Shown here: in pieces, positions 24,040-32,870 of the stretch
How the letters are laid out: the number at the start of each line of letters is the position of its first letter
Numbering within the stretch: the first letter of the stretch is position 1
Assembly: GCA_030615605.1 (NCBI GenBank)
Contig: JAUWYY010000001.1
Coordinates: 62,001 to 126,000, forward strand
Direction of reading: 5' to 3'
Origin: a bacterium
GTDB lineage: Bacteria; Armatimonadota; Zipacnadia; Zipacnadales; Zipacnadaceae
DNA length: 64,000 bases
Program-made: the position numbers and the translations under genes
The notes under the pieces: model-generated
Seen by the model: only the letters and a program-made list of their open reading frames with translations
What the model was told of the DNA's origin: nothing
The model's database searches: none

Positions 24040-26133
24040 ATGCCAATCGTAGACTCGCAGACAGGCGAAGTTAGAGTAGATTACTCGGTGGGAGAGCTGG
24101 AGACTAAAGCCCAGGAGATGCGGGCTTGGAATATGATTTCACTGACTGCTGCCGGCTCCGGGCACACCGGCGGAACCTTGTCCATAATGGACATTGCCGC
24201 CGCCTTGTATCTTAAGCATATCCGCCATGATCCCAAAACCCCACAGTGGCCTGACCGCGACCGGGTCTTTTGGTCAGCGGGCCATAAAGCCCCGGCTTTG
24301 TATGTCGCGCTGGCGGCAACGGGCTACTTTGACGAACGCCCGCTCACCTTCCACGACGAGGCGGTACCCGGGCTGGAGAATATCAGAGGCCTGGAGCAGA
24401 CGGTGCTGCTGCGCCGACTGGGCTCGAGCTTTGAGGGCCACCCCAACTGGCTGAAGCTACCCGGCTTGGAGTTTTCCTCAGGCTCATTGGGACAGGGATT
24501 GGGTGTCGCTATCGGCTCTGCACTTGACGCCAAACTGCGCGGCAGAGACTACCATGTCTACTGTATTATGGGTGATGGTGAGCAAGACGAAGGCTCAATC
24601 TGGGAAGGCGTGATGTGCGCGGCCCATTATGAGTTGGATAATCTCGTCGGGATAATTGATGTTAACCGCCTGCAGATTGACGGGCTTACCGAAGACATAA
24701 TGAAGGTCGAGCCGCTGCGGCAGAAATACGAAGCGTTCGGCTGGGAAGTCATCGAGATTGACGGGCACGATATGGGCCAGATTCTGGAAGGTCTCCGGCA
24801 GGCTGACGCGGTGACCGGCGGCCCGGCTCTCATATTGGCTCACACAATCAAGGGCAAGTGCGTGGATTTCGCCGAGGATGTCGTCGGCTATCACGGGTTG
24901 CCTCCCAAGGATGGACGCTACGGGGATGAGTCGTTGGAGCAAGCACTGATCTGTATTGGTGCCCGGGAGCAGTTCCCGCCCGAGCGCGTGGATAAACTGC
25001 TTGGGATAGCAGCAAAGTATCAGGCCTACGTAGACCGGCGAGTGGCCGAGTCGGTGCCCAAATTCAGCCGCGAGTACTGGTGGAACAGCGGCGAGACGAT
25101 GCAGATAGCGATGGACGCCACTCGCAACGGCTTCGGCCTGGCCATAGCGGAGTTGGGTGCCGACGAGAAGGTCGTCGCCCACGGCGCGGACATCACCGAC
25201 TCAATCCGCATGGACAGTTTCTACAAGCCGGACGGCAAGAACGAAGACCCTCAGCGCAAGAAGCGCTTCTTCAGCATGGGCATCGCCGAGGCCAATATGA
25301 CCGTGGTGGCGTCGGGATTGGCCAAAGAGGGACGCACGGCATTTATTGGTTCGTATGGTGTGTTTGCCACCGGCCGGAACTGGGACCAGTTGCGCACCAC
25401 CGTCGGCTACAACGAGTACAATGTCAAGATCGCCGACGCTCACGGCGGCATCTCAGTAGGGCCTGACGGGGCCACGCACCAGGCGCTGGAGGAGATCAGC
25501 CTCATCACCTGCCTGCCCAATTTCAGGATGATCGTGCCCTGCGACGCCCTTGAAACAGCGCGTGCAACCAGGGCTATTGCGGCTATTCACGGGCCAGCGG
25601 TAGTCCGCTACGCTCGTGAGGCAACACCAGTTGTGACGAACGAGGAGACACCGTTCGAATTTGAGGTAGCTAATGTCATCCGCTATCGCGGCGAGCAGGG
25701 GCAGTTCATAGATGCCTTCGAGACCACCCTGGCCTGCGATTACCAGTCTGAAGGCGAGGTTCTGGCTATCATTGCCTGCGGGCCGATGGTGCCCGAGGCG
25801 ATGCGGGCAGCCTGGATGCTCAAAGAAGACTACGGCATCGAGACGCGAGTGGTCAATGCTCACACCGTAAAGCCGCTGGACGCTGAGGCCATCGTCAGTG
25901 CCGCCGGTGACGCCGACGTGGTTATCACCGCCGAAGAGCACCAGGTCGGCGGCTTTGGGAACCTGGTGGCCGGGGCTATCTGCCGAGCCGGGCTGGGCGG
26001 TAATGTGAAGCTGGACATGGTCGGTGTTGAGGACCGCTACGGCGAGTCTGGCCAGCCCTGGGAGCTTATGAAGGTCTTCGGGCTGACCGCTGAGCATATC
26101 GCCGACAAAGCTCGCAAGCTGTTGGACCTGTAA
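24040..26133 (+). CDS. tkt: Transketolase
   Basis: A 697-residue thiamine-diphosphate enzyme of the pentose phosphate pathway carrying both halves in one chain. The N-terminal half has GSGHTGGTLSIMDIAAALY, WSAGHKAPALYVALA and the ThDP/Mg motif MGDGEQDEGSIWEG. The pyrimidine-binding half has FFSMGIAEANMTVVASGLA, and the C-terminal half ends HQVGGFGNLVAGAI. The sequence is closer to the split archaeal/clostridial TktA-TktB type fused in one chain than to E. coli TktA. GGAG lies 7 nt before the ATG. It is followed closely by the archease gene. Confidence 0.95.
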   Translation: MPIVDSQTGEVRVDYSVGELETKAQEMRAWNMISLTAAGSGHTGGTLSIMDIAAALYLKHIRHDPKTPQWPDRDRVFWSAGHKAPALYVALAATGYFDERPLTFHDEAVPGLENIRGLEQTVLLRRLGSSFEGHPNWLKLPGLEFSSGSLGQGLGVAIGSALDAKLRGRDYHVYCIMGDGEQDEGSIWEGVMCAAHYELDNLVGIIDVNRLQIDGLTEDIMKVEPLRQKYEAFGWEVIEIDGHDMGQILEGLRQADAVTGGPALILAHTIKGKCVDFAEDVVGYHGLPPKDGRYGDESLEQALICIGAREQFPPERVDKLLGIAAKYQAYVDRRVAESVPKFSREYWWNSGETMQIAMDATRNGFGLAIAELGADEKVVAHGADITDSIRMDSFYKPDGKNEDPQRKKRFFSMGIAEANMTVVASGLAKEGRTAFIGSYGVFATGRNWDQLRTTVGYNEYNVKIADAHGGISVGPDGATHQALEEISLITCLPNFRMIVPCDALETARATRAIAAIHGPAVVRYAREATPVVTNEETPFEFEVANVIRYRGEQGQFIDAFETTLACDYQSEGEVLAIIACGPMVPEAMRAAWMLKEDYGIETRVVNAHTVKPLDAEAIVSAAGDADVVITAEEHQVGGFGNLVAGAICRAGLGGNVKLDMVGVEDRYGESGQPWELMKVFGLTAEHIADKARKLLDL

Positions 26134-26152
26134 GAAAGCGCGGCCACAGGCG

Positions 26153-26575
26153 ATGAAGCCGTTTGAGCTGGTCGAACACACTGCGGATTATGCCATTGTT
26201 GCTCGGGGCAGCGACCTGCACGAGCTTATTGAGAACGCTGGCCGCGGCATGATCAGCCTGATGGTGGAGGCCGAGGCAGTTGCCGCCACTCAAGAGATTG
26301 AGTGCACTGCTGAAGCTGACAGCCCGGAACGGCTGTTGCTGCAATGCCTGCGGGAGCTGCTCTATCTGGAGGAGGATGAGGGGCTGGTGCCGGTTGGCTT
26401 TGATGTCAGCCGGCTCTGTCAAGCGACCCTTGAGGCCGAATGCACCGCTGCCGTGGCCTCTATTGACCAAGTTCGCCCCCATCTGCTGGTAGGCATCAAA
26501 GCAGTAACCTACCACGATCTGCACATCGTTGCCACACCTCAGGGCCTGGAAGTTCAGATTGTCTTTGATGTCTGA
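26153..26575 (+). CDS. Archease
   Basis: A 140-residue archease, the chaperone that lets RNA ligase RtcB make multiple turnovers. Evidence is the N-terminal EHTADYAIVARGSDL, the loop LYLEEDEGLVPVGFDVS, and AVTYHDLHIV near the C-terminus. The acidic metal ligands of the family (Asp in EHTAD, and the C-terminal Asp after VIFDV-like) are kept. The gene lies 20 bp after tkt. RtcB is not in the window. Confidence 0.9.
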   Translation: MKPFELVEHTADYAIVARGSDLHELIENAGRGMISLMVEAEAVAATQEIECTAEADSPERLLLQCLRELLYLEEDEGLVPVGFDVSRLCQATLEAECTAAVASIDQVRPHLLVGIKAVTYHDLHIVATPQGLEVQIVFDV

Positions 26576-26676
26576 GATTCCTCACCGCTGGCCCGGCCTG
26601 TCAACTGTCAACATTGCCACTATGGAGTAGGCTCTTGCTTCTTCAACGGTATCGGTGGCGATCTCGGTGGCCGTGA

Positions 26677-28110
26677 TTAGGGACTGCGCCAGAAGATAAG
26701 TGGTGCCAGATCGTCTTTGCGCAGCTCACCGATCAGCCTGAGAATCAGGCCGTAGGCAATTGCCAGCATGGCACACTTGACCAGTACGACCCAGCTGGTG
26801 GTGGGAACATAAATCCCGGCCAGGTAGATCAAGCCCCCGGTCAGCAGCGTACGCAGGACAGTCAGCGGCGGTAGTAGTGCCCGAAATTCGCGCCAGACCA
26901 TGGTGGTGAGTATGCCGGCGACCAGCGCTGCCGTAGCAGTCGTCGCCAGGCTGGCCCCGATCATCCCATAGCGAGTGACCAGCACGTAGTTGAGTATGAC
27001 GTTGATGGGCACAGCCGGAGCGAACGCAGCGAGGCACAGCGCCGGTTTACCTGCTGAGACCAGCACGATATTGGCGATGAACTCCAGAGCGAAAAGCAGG
27101 GCTGCGAACATCAGGCAAAGGGCCGGGAAGGTAGCCGGCGCGAAGTCGGCTCCAAATACCAGCACAATCAGCTCGCGCATACTGCTGGCAAGCACGGCAA
27201 TTGCGGCCACCATGATAATCAGCGCGAAGCGGAACGACTGGCGGATGAGCTGGCGGCAACGGGCCTCGTCTCCCCGGGAGATTGCCTGGGTTAAGGTCGG
27301 GAAGACCGCGCCGGAGACCGCCACCGGCAGCATCATCAGTGCCCGCGAGATATACTGGGCCAGCCCGTAGTAGCCGGCCTGGTTGTAACTGGGTAGCAAG
27401 CGGGTAATGAACCATAAATCCATGTTTTGGACGGTGCGGCGCATCACAGCGATGCCAGCCAGCGGCAGTCCGAATAGTACAAACGTCCTCGTCGGCACTG
27501 TGCCCGATCCCAGTGACACCCCGCTCCACAGCCACGTCACCGCCACGCCCACTACCGAGGCCAGGACGCTGCCGATAATAGCGCCTTCTACTGACAGCCC
27601 CAGCGCCACCAGGCCGATGACGAGGGCAGCTTTGATCAGCCAGTAAATGGCCCACGAACCAGCGTAGAAGCTATACCTGCGCCGTCCGGCCAGCACTTCG
27701 GCCAGCGCGATGAACAGTGGGAACAGGGCCAGGTCGGCGCTGAACAGCAACAGATAAGGAACCAACTGGGGATCGCCCAGCATCCCGCTGACCAGCGGTG
27801 CCGACACCACGCCCAGTATCACCAGCACAGCGCCCCAGCTCAGGGTGGTGCGTATCGCGGAGCTGGCTACGCCCGGCCATCGCTCCTCGGCTTCGGCTAC
27901 AAAGCGGGTGGTGGCGTTGCGCACCAGCGCCTCGCCGACTGCTTCCCACCAGATAATTACCGAAGTGACGACGACCAGCAGACCATACAGCTTCGGCTGC
28001 AGAGCGCGGGTTAGGTAGATGTGAGTGGCCACGCCGCAGCCGGCCATGACCAGTTGGGCCAGGGCCAGTTTGACGGTACCGCGTGCTGTGCTGCGATCGG
28101 ACTCATTCAT
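26677..28110 (-). CDS. Wzx-like polysaccharide flippase (MOP superfamily)
   Basis: A 477-residue integral membrane protein with about 12-14 helices. It matches polysaccharide-biosynthesis flippases (N-terminal STARGTVKLALAQLVMAGCGVATHIYLTRAL, central RRTVQNMDLWFITRLLPSYNQAGYYGLA, C-terminal GSLVAGI-type helices). Such proteins flip lipid-linked sugars for surface polysaccharide. No glycosyltransferases are adjacent. It lies 52 bp after pth at the end of a long minus-strand operon. Confidence 0.85.
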   Translation of the reverse strand: MNESDRSTARGTVKLALAQLVMAGCGVATHIYLTRALQPKLYGLLVVVTSVIIWWEAVGEALVRNATTRFVAEAEERWPGVASSAIRTTLSWGAVLVILGVVSAPLVSGMLGDPQLVPYLLLFSADLALFPLFIALAEVLAGRRRYSFYAGSWAIYWLIKAALVIGLVALGLSVEGAIIGSVLASVVGVAVTWLWSGVSLGSGTVPTRTFVLFGLPLAGIAVMRRTVQNMDLWFITRLLPSYNQAGYYGLAQYISRALMMLPVAVSGAVFPTLTQAISRGDEARCRQLIRQSFRFALIIMVAAIAVLASSMRELIVLVFGADFAPATFPALCLMFAALLFALEFIANIVLVSAGKPALCLAAFAPAVPINVILNYVLVTRYGMIGASLATTATAALVAGILTTMVWREFRALLPPLTVLRTLLTGGLIYLAGIYVPTTSWVVLVKCAMLAIAYGLILRLIGELRKDDLAPLIFWRSP

Positions 28111-28161
28111 GAAGATATCCCGGGGCCCTATCGCGCGGCGAACAGGTCAACGCAGCAGGCG

Positions 28162-28722
28162 CTAGCTGTTACACCGGCACATCGCTGCCTCCATACCCTC
28201 GGCCAGCAGGCATTCGACTGCATCGGCTGCTTGCTCAATTAGTTGTTGGGCCACTTCCTCTTCGTCCTTCGCAAAGGGGGCGAGGACAAAGCCGCGGGCC
28301 TCCGCTTCCGGTGGCAACCGTCCAATCCCCAGCCGCAGGCGGGGGATCTGCTCCGTGCCCAGGTGGTCAATAACCGATTGCATGCCTTTATGCCCACCGG
28401 AGCTGCCCTCGCGGCGCAGCCGGAGCATGCCCAGGTCAATATTGATGTCGTCGTAGATGACGAGCAGGTCACTTGGTAGAAGGTCGAAGTGGACGCAGAG
28501 ACGGGCAACGGCCCGGCCACTTTCGTTCATAAAGGTCATCGGCTTGACCAGCAGCAGTTGGCTGCTTTTGATTTTGCTCTCTCCCACGATCGCCTGCAGC
28601 ATCCGTTGAGGGGTGGAGAACTGGTGGCGGGCGGCCAGCAGGTCAATGACACGAAACCCGACATTATGCCGGGTTTCGGCATACTTGGGTCCGGGATTGC
28701 CCAGGCCGATGATGCAGCGTAT
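28162..28722 (-). CDS. pth: Peptidyl-tRNA hydrolase, apparent AUA start
   Basis: Releases peptides from peptidyl-tRNA that has dropped off ribosomes. The full family frame is readable: CIIGLGNPGPKYAETRHNVGF (with the catalytic His and the NPG Asn), KPMTFMNESG, IYDDINIDLGMLRLRREGSSGGHKGMQSV and RLRLGIGRL. No ATG, GTG or TTG exists in frame before GLGNPG. The position where homologues start is ATA at 28722, with ACGAGG 9 nt before it. The first internal ATG (28602) would remove the catalytic N-terminus. The gene is therefore annotated with an AUA start, 186 residues; a point mutation or sequencing error is the alternative. Confidence 0.85.
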   Translation of the reverse strand: MRCIIGLGNPGPKYAETRHNVGFRVIDLLAARHQFSTPQRMLQAIVGESKIKSSQLLLVKPMTFMNESGRAVARLCVHFDLLPSDLLVIYDDINIDLGMLRLRREGSSGGHKGMQSVIDHLGTEQIPRLRLGIGRLPPEAEARGFVLAPFAKDEEEVAQQLIEQAADAVECLLAEGMEAAMCRCNS

Positions 28723-28780
28723 GAGAGATCGCCTCGTTGGTCTTAGCTGGCCGTCCGGACTGCGTAGCCCACGGGTCGCG

Positions 28781-30016
28781 CTAGCCGCCCTGTTGATCAG
28801 GAAGTGCCATGTCTGTGCCTATCTTGGCATCTTGCGGCGGGTTCGGTAAGCGCTGAAAACGGAAGACAAGGAGGTTGGCCTCCCGTTGTTTAGGTGTGTA
28901 TGCATCTATGGTAATGTGTGTCGCGCTGTCGGGGATGAACGACACCTCAGCCTCTAACACAGCGCCGCCTGGACCTCCCGTAAAGCTGTGCCCATCCCGA
29001 CCCAGGGGACGGCCTTCTTGGTCAGTGACGCGAACAAGTCCTAGGCCGCCGTATCCACTGTAACTGTAATCTGAGTATCTGATCGTCAAGCCTAGACAGC
29101 GCACTGCCGGCAAGTGGTTTGTGGAAGGAGGCCGTCTGAGATCTCTAACGGTCAGGACAATGCCTTCTCCCTTGGCAGAGAAAGAGCGATCAATTGGCCC
29201 TTCAGTTGCCGTGGGCACCGGTACAGTCACAGACACCGCAGGTTGTCTCGGCCAACGGGGAACAGTGATTGCAAGGTCGAGACTCCGGGTCCACGGTGGT
29301 GCAAAGGTGTAGGCTGACATATATGCCCGCTGCGCCTCCTGTGGTTGCAGATCCCATTCGTGAGGTGACCAGGCCCGGAAGGGCAGAAACGCACAAACCT
29401 TGCCGCCGATTTGGATATGGTCCAAATCGTAGTCACGACGGAGTCCGGGCAATGACGTAGCAACTACAAAATCGCAAAAGCATACGTTCCCCCGGCGGCT
29501 AAGTGCGTAGATCGTGACAGTCAGATCGTCTACGGTTTCGCTCGTGGGTAGACCTTGTGTCGAAGGTGGTACCAGGGCAGCAATTCCCCATAACACGATA
29601 AACAGACCCGTAGAAATGGCCAGCCATCGCTGGCGACGGTGCCACCCGCCAATGATGAGCAGTCCCAGAAGAAGAACTACAACTGGCCAGGGCAGATCGT
29701 GGTAACTGTCGAAATAGCTGAAGACCGGCACGCTTATCGCCAGAATAGCCAGCAATATTGACAACCCATATCCCAGCCGCACTGGCCACCGAACGGTGGG
29801 CCGTCCCGAACGCCACAGGGCAATGGCAATGATCATAAAGCCCATCCCGCCGACATATAGCCAGCTTGGATAGACCCTGGGGGGGTTCCTTACCGACGAT
29901 GCCGTTGGACTGAGTACGACGGCAACAGCCACCAGACCAAGGACAAGCGTTACCCAGACCCGTTCGCTTGTTGATCTATCGGACTGCCTACTTTGTTGCT
30001 TGGTGCTGCCTGCCAC
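28781..30016 (-). CDS. Membrane protein of unknown function
   Basis: A protein of about 411 residues that I do not recognise. The N-terminal half has about four or five hydrophobic helices (VWVTLVLGLVAVAVVLS, WLYVGGMGFMIIAIALW, LGYGLSILLAILAISVPVF, WPVVVLLLGLLIIGGW, ISTGLFIVLWGIAALV). The second half is a soluble, mainly beta region with several Arg/Tyr-rich strands. The GTG at 30016 with GTGGAG upstream is preferred; a TTG at 30034 is possible. It lies between rplY and pth, which are usually adjacent, so it is probably a later insertion. Confidence 0.7.
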   Translation of the reverse strand: MAGSTKQQSRQSDRSTSERVWVTLVLGLVAVAVVLSPTASSVRNPPRVYPSWLYVGGMGFMIIAIALWRSGRPTVRWPVRLGYGLSILLAILAISVPVFSYFDSYHDLPWPVVVLLLGLLIIGGWHRRQRWLAISTGLFIVLWGIAALVPPSTQGLPTSETVDDLTVTIYALSRRGNVCFCDFVVATSLPGLRRDYDLDHIQIGGKVCAFLPFRAWSPHEWDLQPQEAQRAYMSAYTFAPPWTRSLDLAITVPRWPRQPAVSVTVPVPTATEGPIDRSFSAKGEGIVLTVRDLRRPPSTNHLPAVRCLGLTIRYSDYSYSGYGGLGLVRVTDQEGRPLGRDGHSFTGGPGGAVLEAEVSFIPDSATHITIDAYTPKQREANLLVFRFQRLPNPPQDAKIGTDMALPDQQGG

Positions 30017-30196
30017 TGTAACTCCACTCGGCAATCACATGTAGGCTTTTTCGCTACCGCGCTCTTTGCTGAGAAAACGCGCTATCTGGGCTGCGGTTCT
30101 GTGCGCGCTGGCCAGGCTAAGCAGCTTGGCCGTCTGAAGTACCGGAAGACAGAGATTGCCCTCGAATCAGCGAGCTTATCGGCTGGCAGCCAGCGG

Positions 30197-30907
30197 CTAT
30201 TCGCTCTCTTCTTCTGGTGCTTCTTCTTCGGCTTCGGCAGGCTCTTCGCTTTCGACCAGCTCCAGTTCTTCTTCGAGCGGCAGCTCTTCGAGACCCTCGA
30301 GCAGCAACTCGTCCACCCGCACCTCCAGGTCTTCCTCCTTGATGGGCGCGGCGATGCTCACCACAGTCTCGGCGGGGTCTACCAGGATTTCGACGCCCTC
30401 CGAGGCCTGGATAGCCTCGGCGTGAACAGTGTCGCCGATCATCAGGTCGGTGATGTCGGCCACCAGGTGGTCGGGAATACTGGTGGGCAGACATCGTACT
30501 TCTACTTCGTAGATGATCTGGTCCACCACGCCGCCGTCCTCCGCGACGCCGGGCGCTATACCCTCGATTTGGATAGGGACGCTGAAGGTACTGGTCTCCT
30601 TGAGTGATATCCACTGAAAGTCGACGCTTATCGCGTCACGGCTAATGGGATGGCGCTGAATGTTCTTGACAATCGCAGCGGCTCCCTCCTCAACCTCGAC
30701 GTCCGTGATCTGCAGATCCAGCAGGACGTTAATGCCCTGCTCGGTGCGCAGGACATCTTCAAGCTGTTCTGCCGACACCGAAATGGGCAGGGTTTCTTTG
30801 CCCATTCCGTAGACGACTCCTGGAACTATGCCTTGCTCACGAAGTCGTCGAGCCGGTCCGGAGCCAAATTCCTCGCGCCGCTCGGCCTCTATGACTGCTT
30901 GTTCCAT
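30197..30907 (-). CDS. rplY: 50S ribosomal protein L25 (Ctc/TL5 type)
   Basis: Binds 5S rRNA in the large ribosomal subunit. The 236-residue long form has the N-terminal L25 domain (AERREEFGSGPARRLREQGIVPGVVYG), the TL5 C-terminal domain (PDHLVADITDLMIGDTVHA) and a very acidic tail of about 35 residues. AGGAGG lies just before the ATG. It follows prs by 52 bp, the order common in Gram-positive and related bacteria. Confidence 0.95.
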   Translation of the reverse strand: MEQAVIEAERREEFGSGPARRLREQGIVPGVVYGMGKETLPISVSAEQLEDVLRTEQGINVLLDLQITDVEVEEGAAAIVKNIQRHPISRDAISVDFQWISLKETSTFSVPIQIEGIAPGVAEDGGVVDQIIYEVEVRCLPTSIPDHLVADITDLMIGDTVHAEAIQASEGVEILVDPAETVVSIAAPIKEEDLEVRVDELLLEGLEELPLEEELELVESEEPAEAEEEAPEEESE

Positions 30908-30959
30908 CTATACTTACCTCCTGCTTTGTCGGTCTGTCTTTAGTCTGGTTGTTATGTTT

Positions 30960-31937
30960 TCAAAACATTCGCTTCTGGCGGGCAATGTGGTTGGACAGGA
31001 TTGCGCTTACTGACGCGTCCTTGTGGATATTGTCAATTGCTTCGGCCAGCAGCGGCGCCAGGTTGAGAATTTCCATCTTATCAAGCCGCTTCTCCAGCGG
31101 AATAGGGATCGAGTTGGTCACCACGACACTGTCTACAGCTTCCCCGGACAACCGCTGGGAGGCTGGGTCGGATAGGACGGCATGGGTGGCTGCGCAGTAC
31201 ACCTGGGCAGCGCCGCGCTCGCGCAGCAGCGCAGCGCCCTGAACCATCGTTCCGCCAGTATCAATCATATCATCCAGCATTATGGCGCGCTTGCCGGCCA
31301 GTTCGCCGATGACCTCCACCACACTGACTTCGTTATCACGGGGGCGGCGCTTGGCGACCACGCCGATCGTGGCGTGCAGTTCGTCGGCCATCTCCATGGC
31401 CTCGCCCGTGGCATTCGGATCCGGGGCTACCACTATGACATCGTCGCCCTGCAGACCCTGTTCGATAAAGTATTCGGCCATTATGCGGCGGGCGGGCAGG
31501 TGATCCACGGGGATGTCGAAAAATCCCTGAATCTGGTCGCTGTGCAGGTCCACGGCCAGAACGCGGTCGGCCCCGGCCTGAGTAATGAGATCGGCAATCA
31601 GCTTGGCGCTGATCGGCTCACGCCCCTTTGCCTTCTTGTCCTGGCGAGCATAGCCATAGTAGGGCAATACCGCCACAATGCGCCCGGCGCTGCCCCGCTT
31701 GAAGGCATCCAGCATCACCAGTAGTTCCATCAAGTTCTGATTGACGGGTCGGCAGGTCGGCTGGATAACGAAAATGTCCATGCCTCGCACACTTTCGTTG
31801 ATTTTTACGGCCACCTCGCCATCGGCGAACTGACCGACTTCCATGTTTCCCAGCTCTGTCCCAAGCTGGCTGGCGATCGCCTCGGCCAACTGTGGATTTG
31901 CGTTACCACAAAACAGTCGCATCTGGCCGTGGAGCAA
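30960..31937 (-). CDS. prs: Ribose-phosphate pyrophosphokinase
   Basis: Makes PRPP from ribose 5-phosphate and ATP. The 325-residue protein has MRLFCGNANPQLAEAIA, VIQPTCRPVNQNLMELLVMLDAFKR, VLPYYGYARQDKK, AVDLHSDQIQGFFD, KRRPRD (the catalytic flexible loop) and the PRPP-binding MLDDMIDTGGTMVQ. The loop that normally reads PDVGGVxRA reads PDPNATGEAMEM here, which is unusual. TTG 31937 is chosen because GAGGGTGA precedes it by 7 nt; the ATG at 31922 is the alternative. It is transcribed after tRNA-Gln. Confidence 0.93.
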   Translation of the reverse strand: MLHGQMRLFCGNANPQLAEAIASQLGTELGNMEVGQFADGEVAVKINESVRGMDIFVIQPTCRPVNQNLMELLVMLDAFKRGSAGRIVAVLPYYGYARQDKKAKGREPISAKLIADLITQAGADRVLAVDLHSDQIQGFFDIPVDHLPARRIMAEYFIEQGLQGDDVIVVAPDPNATGEAMEMADELHATIGVVAKRRPRDNEVSVVEVIGELAGKRAIMLDDMIDTGGTMVQGAALLRERGAAQVYCAATHAVLSDPASQRLSGEAVDSVVVTNSIPIPLEKRLDKMEILNLAPLLAEAIDNIHKDASVSAILSNHIARQKRMF

Positions 31938-32003
31938 TTCAGTCACCCTCTTTGCCGGCCCCAACTGACTTATCTGCCTGTGCCTTATTTGGCAGGCAAG
32001 TCA

Positions 32004-32077
32004 TGGCTGGGGCGGCAGGGATCGAACCTGCGATACGGGATCCAAAGTCCCGTGCCTTACCACTTGGCTACGCCCCA
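32004..32077 (-). tRNA. tRNA-Gln (anticodon TTG), CCA encoded
   Basis: The minus strand folds into a cloverleaf: acceptor TGGGGCG/CGCCCCA, D arm GCC..GGC, anticodon stem CGGGA/TCCCG with loop CTTTGGA giving anticodon UUG, and T arm GCAGG-TTCGATC-CCTGC. Discriminator G is followed by genomic CCA. It lies 1 bp after the stop of the NTP-transferase gene and upstream of prs, so it is released from a polycistronic transcript. Confidence 0.96.
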
Positions 32078-32078
32078 A

Positions 32079-32858
32079 CTACCGCTGCCTTTCTCTTAAG
32101 CGTTGTTGGGCAATTGCAATGTGCTCAGGTTTGTCCACGTCAAAAGATACCTCAGGGTATGGCGAGTTGACCACCATAGCCTCACAGCCGAGTATCTGCT
32201 TGGCCCGCTGCACGATATCGGCCACCGTCAGGCGGCCGAGTAAATAGCGGAATATGAAACGCCCTCCCAGAAGTCGAACCAGCCCAATGGGATTCTTGCG
32301 GCTGGCAAAGGCCCGCTTGAGTTGTTCCCCTTGGTGTTCCACAAATTGCCGGCTGACTAGCACCAAGTTGCCGCCGGTAAAGTCCCCGTCGCGCAACCGC
32401 ACCGCGGAGTGGCTGGTTGTCCCGTACAATGAAGCTGCCCGCTCAGCACTGACCATACTGTAACACAATTCTGCGCCGCTGTCGAGTGCCTCAGCAACGA
32501 AGTGATCCACCGCCTCAGCGGTCAGCAGCGGTAGGTCGCCGGTGACCAGTAGAGCTTCCTGGCAGTCCTTGTGGTACTTCAGCCCCGCCATAATTGTATC
32601 CACATAACTTCCCCCGGCCGACTCGACCCACGCCGTGCCTTCGACCAGCACATCCTGGACTGGCGAGTCGGGCGCGGTCACTACCACCACCTCACCGACA
32701 AGCTGGGCTGCCTGGAGTGCCTCGACCACCCGATTTACTATCGCTTGCCCGCCCACCTCCAGCATGGCTTTGTGGGCCAGGCCGCTCGCCTCGCTGACCG
32801 GCTCGGATTTGGTGCCTGCCGCCAGCACTATGGTCGCCACCGACTTGGCTTCGCTCAT
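32079..32858 (-). CDS. MobA-like NTP transferase domain protein
   Basis: A 259-residue nucleotidyltransferase. The N-terminus TIVLAAGTKSEPVSE is a variant of the LAAGxGxRMGxxK nucleotide loop, with Lys27-29 region HKAMLEVGGQAIVNRV. LLVTGDLPLLTAEAVDHF gives the metal-binding Asp, and the C-terminus SFDVDKPEHIAIAQQRL is typical of MobA/IspD/GlmU-like cores. The substrate is unknown. The gene follows ispE by 12 bp and ends next to tRNA-Gln, a pairing that suggests a role in isoprenoid or cell-wall nucleotide chemistry but does not prove it. Confidence 0.82.
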   Translation of the reverse strand: MSEAKSVATIVLAAGTKSEPVSEASGLAHKAMLEVGGQAIVNRVVEALQAAQLVGEVVVVTAPDSPVQDVLVEGTAWVESAGGSYVDTIMAGLKYHKDCQEALLVTGDLPLLTAEAVDHFVAEALDSGAELCYSMVSAERAASLYGTTSHSAVRLRDGDFTGGNLVLVSRQFVEHQGEQLKRAFASRKNPIGLVRLLGGRFIFRYLLGRLTVADIVQRAKQILGCEAMVVNSPYPEVSFDVDKPEHIAIAQQRLRERQR

Positions 32859-32870
32859 AATCTGCTCCTG

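Noticed and set aside
30020-30196. Partial match of the rplY trailer (GACGGCCAAGCT) to the segment before pth (GACGGCCAGCT)
   Set aside because: Only about 11-12 bases match with one indel, too short to claim a third tail-duplication insertion around the gene at 28781.
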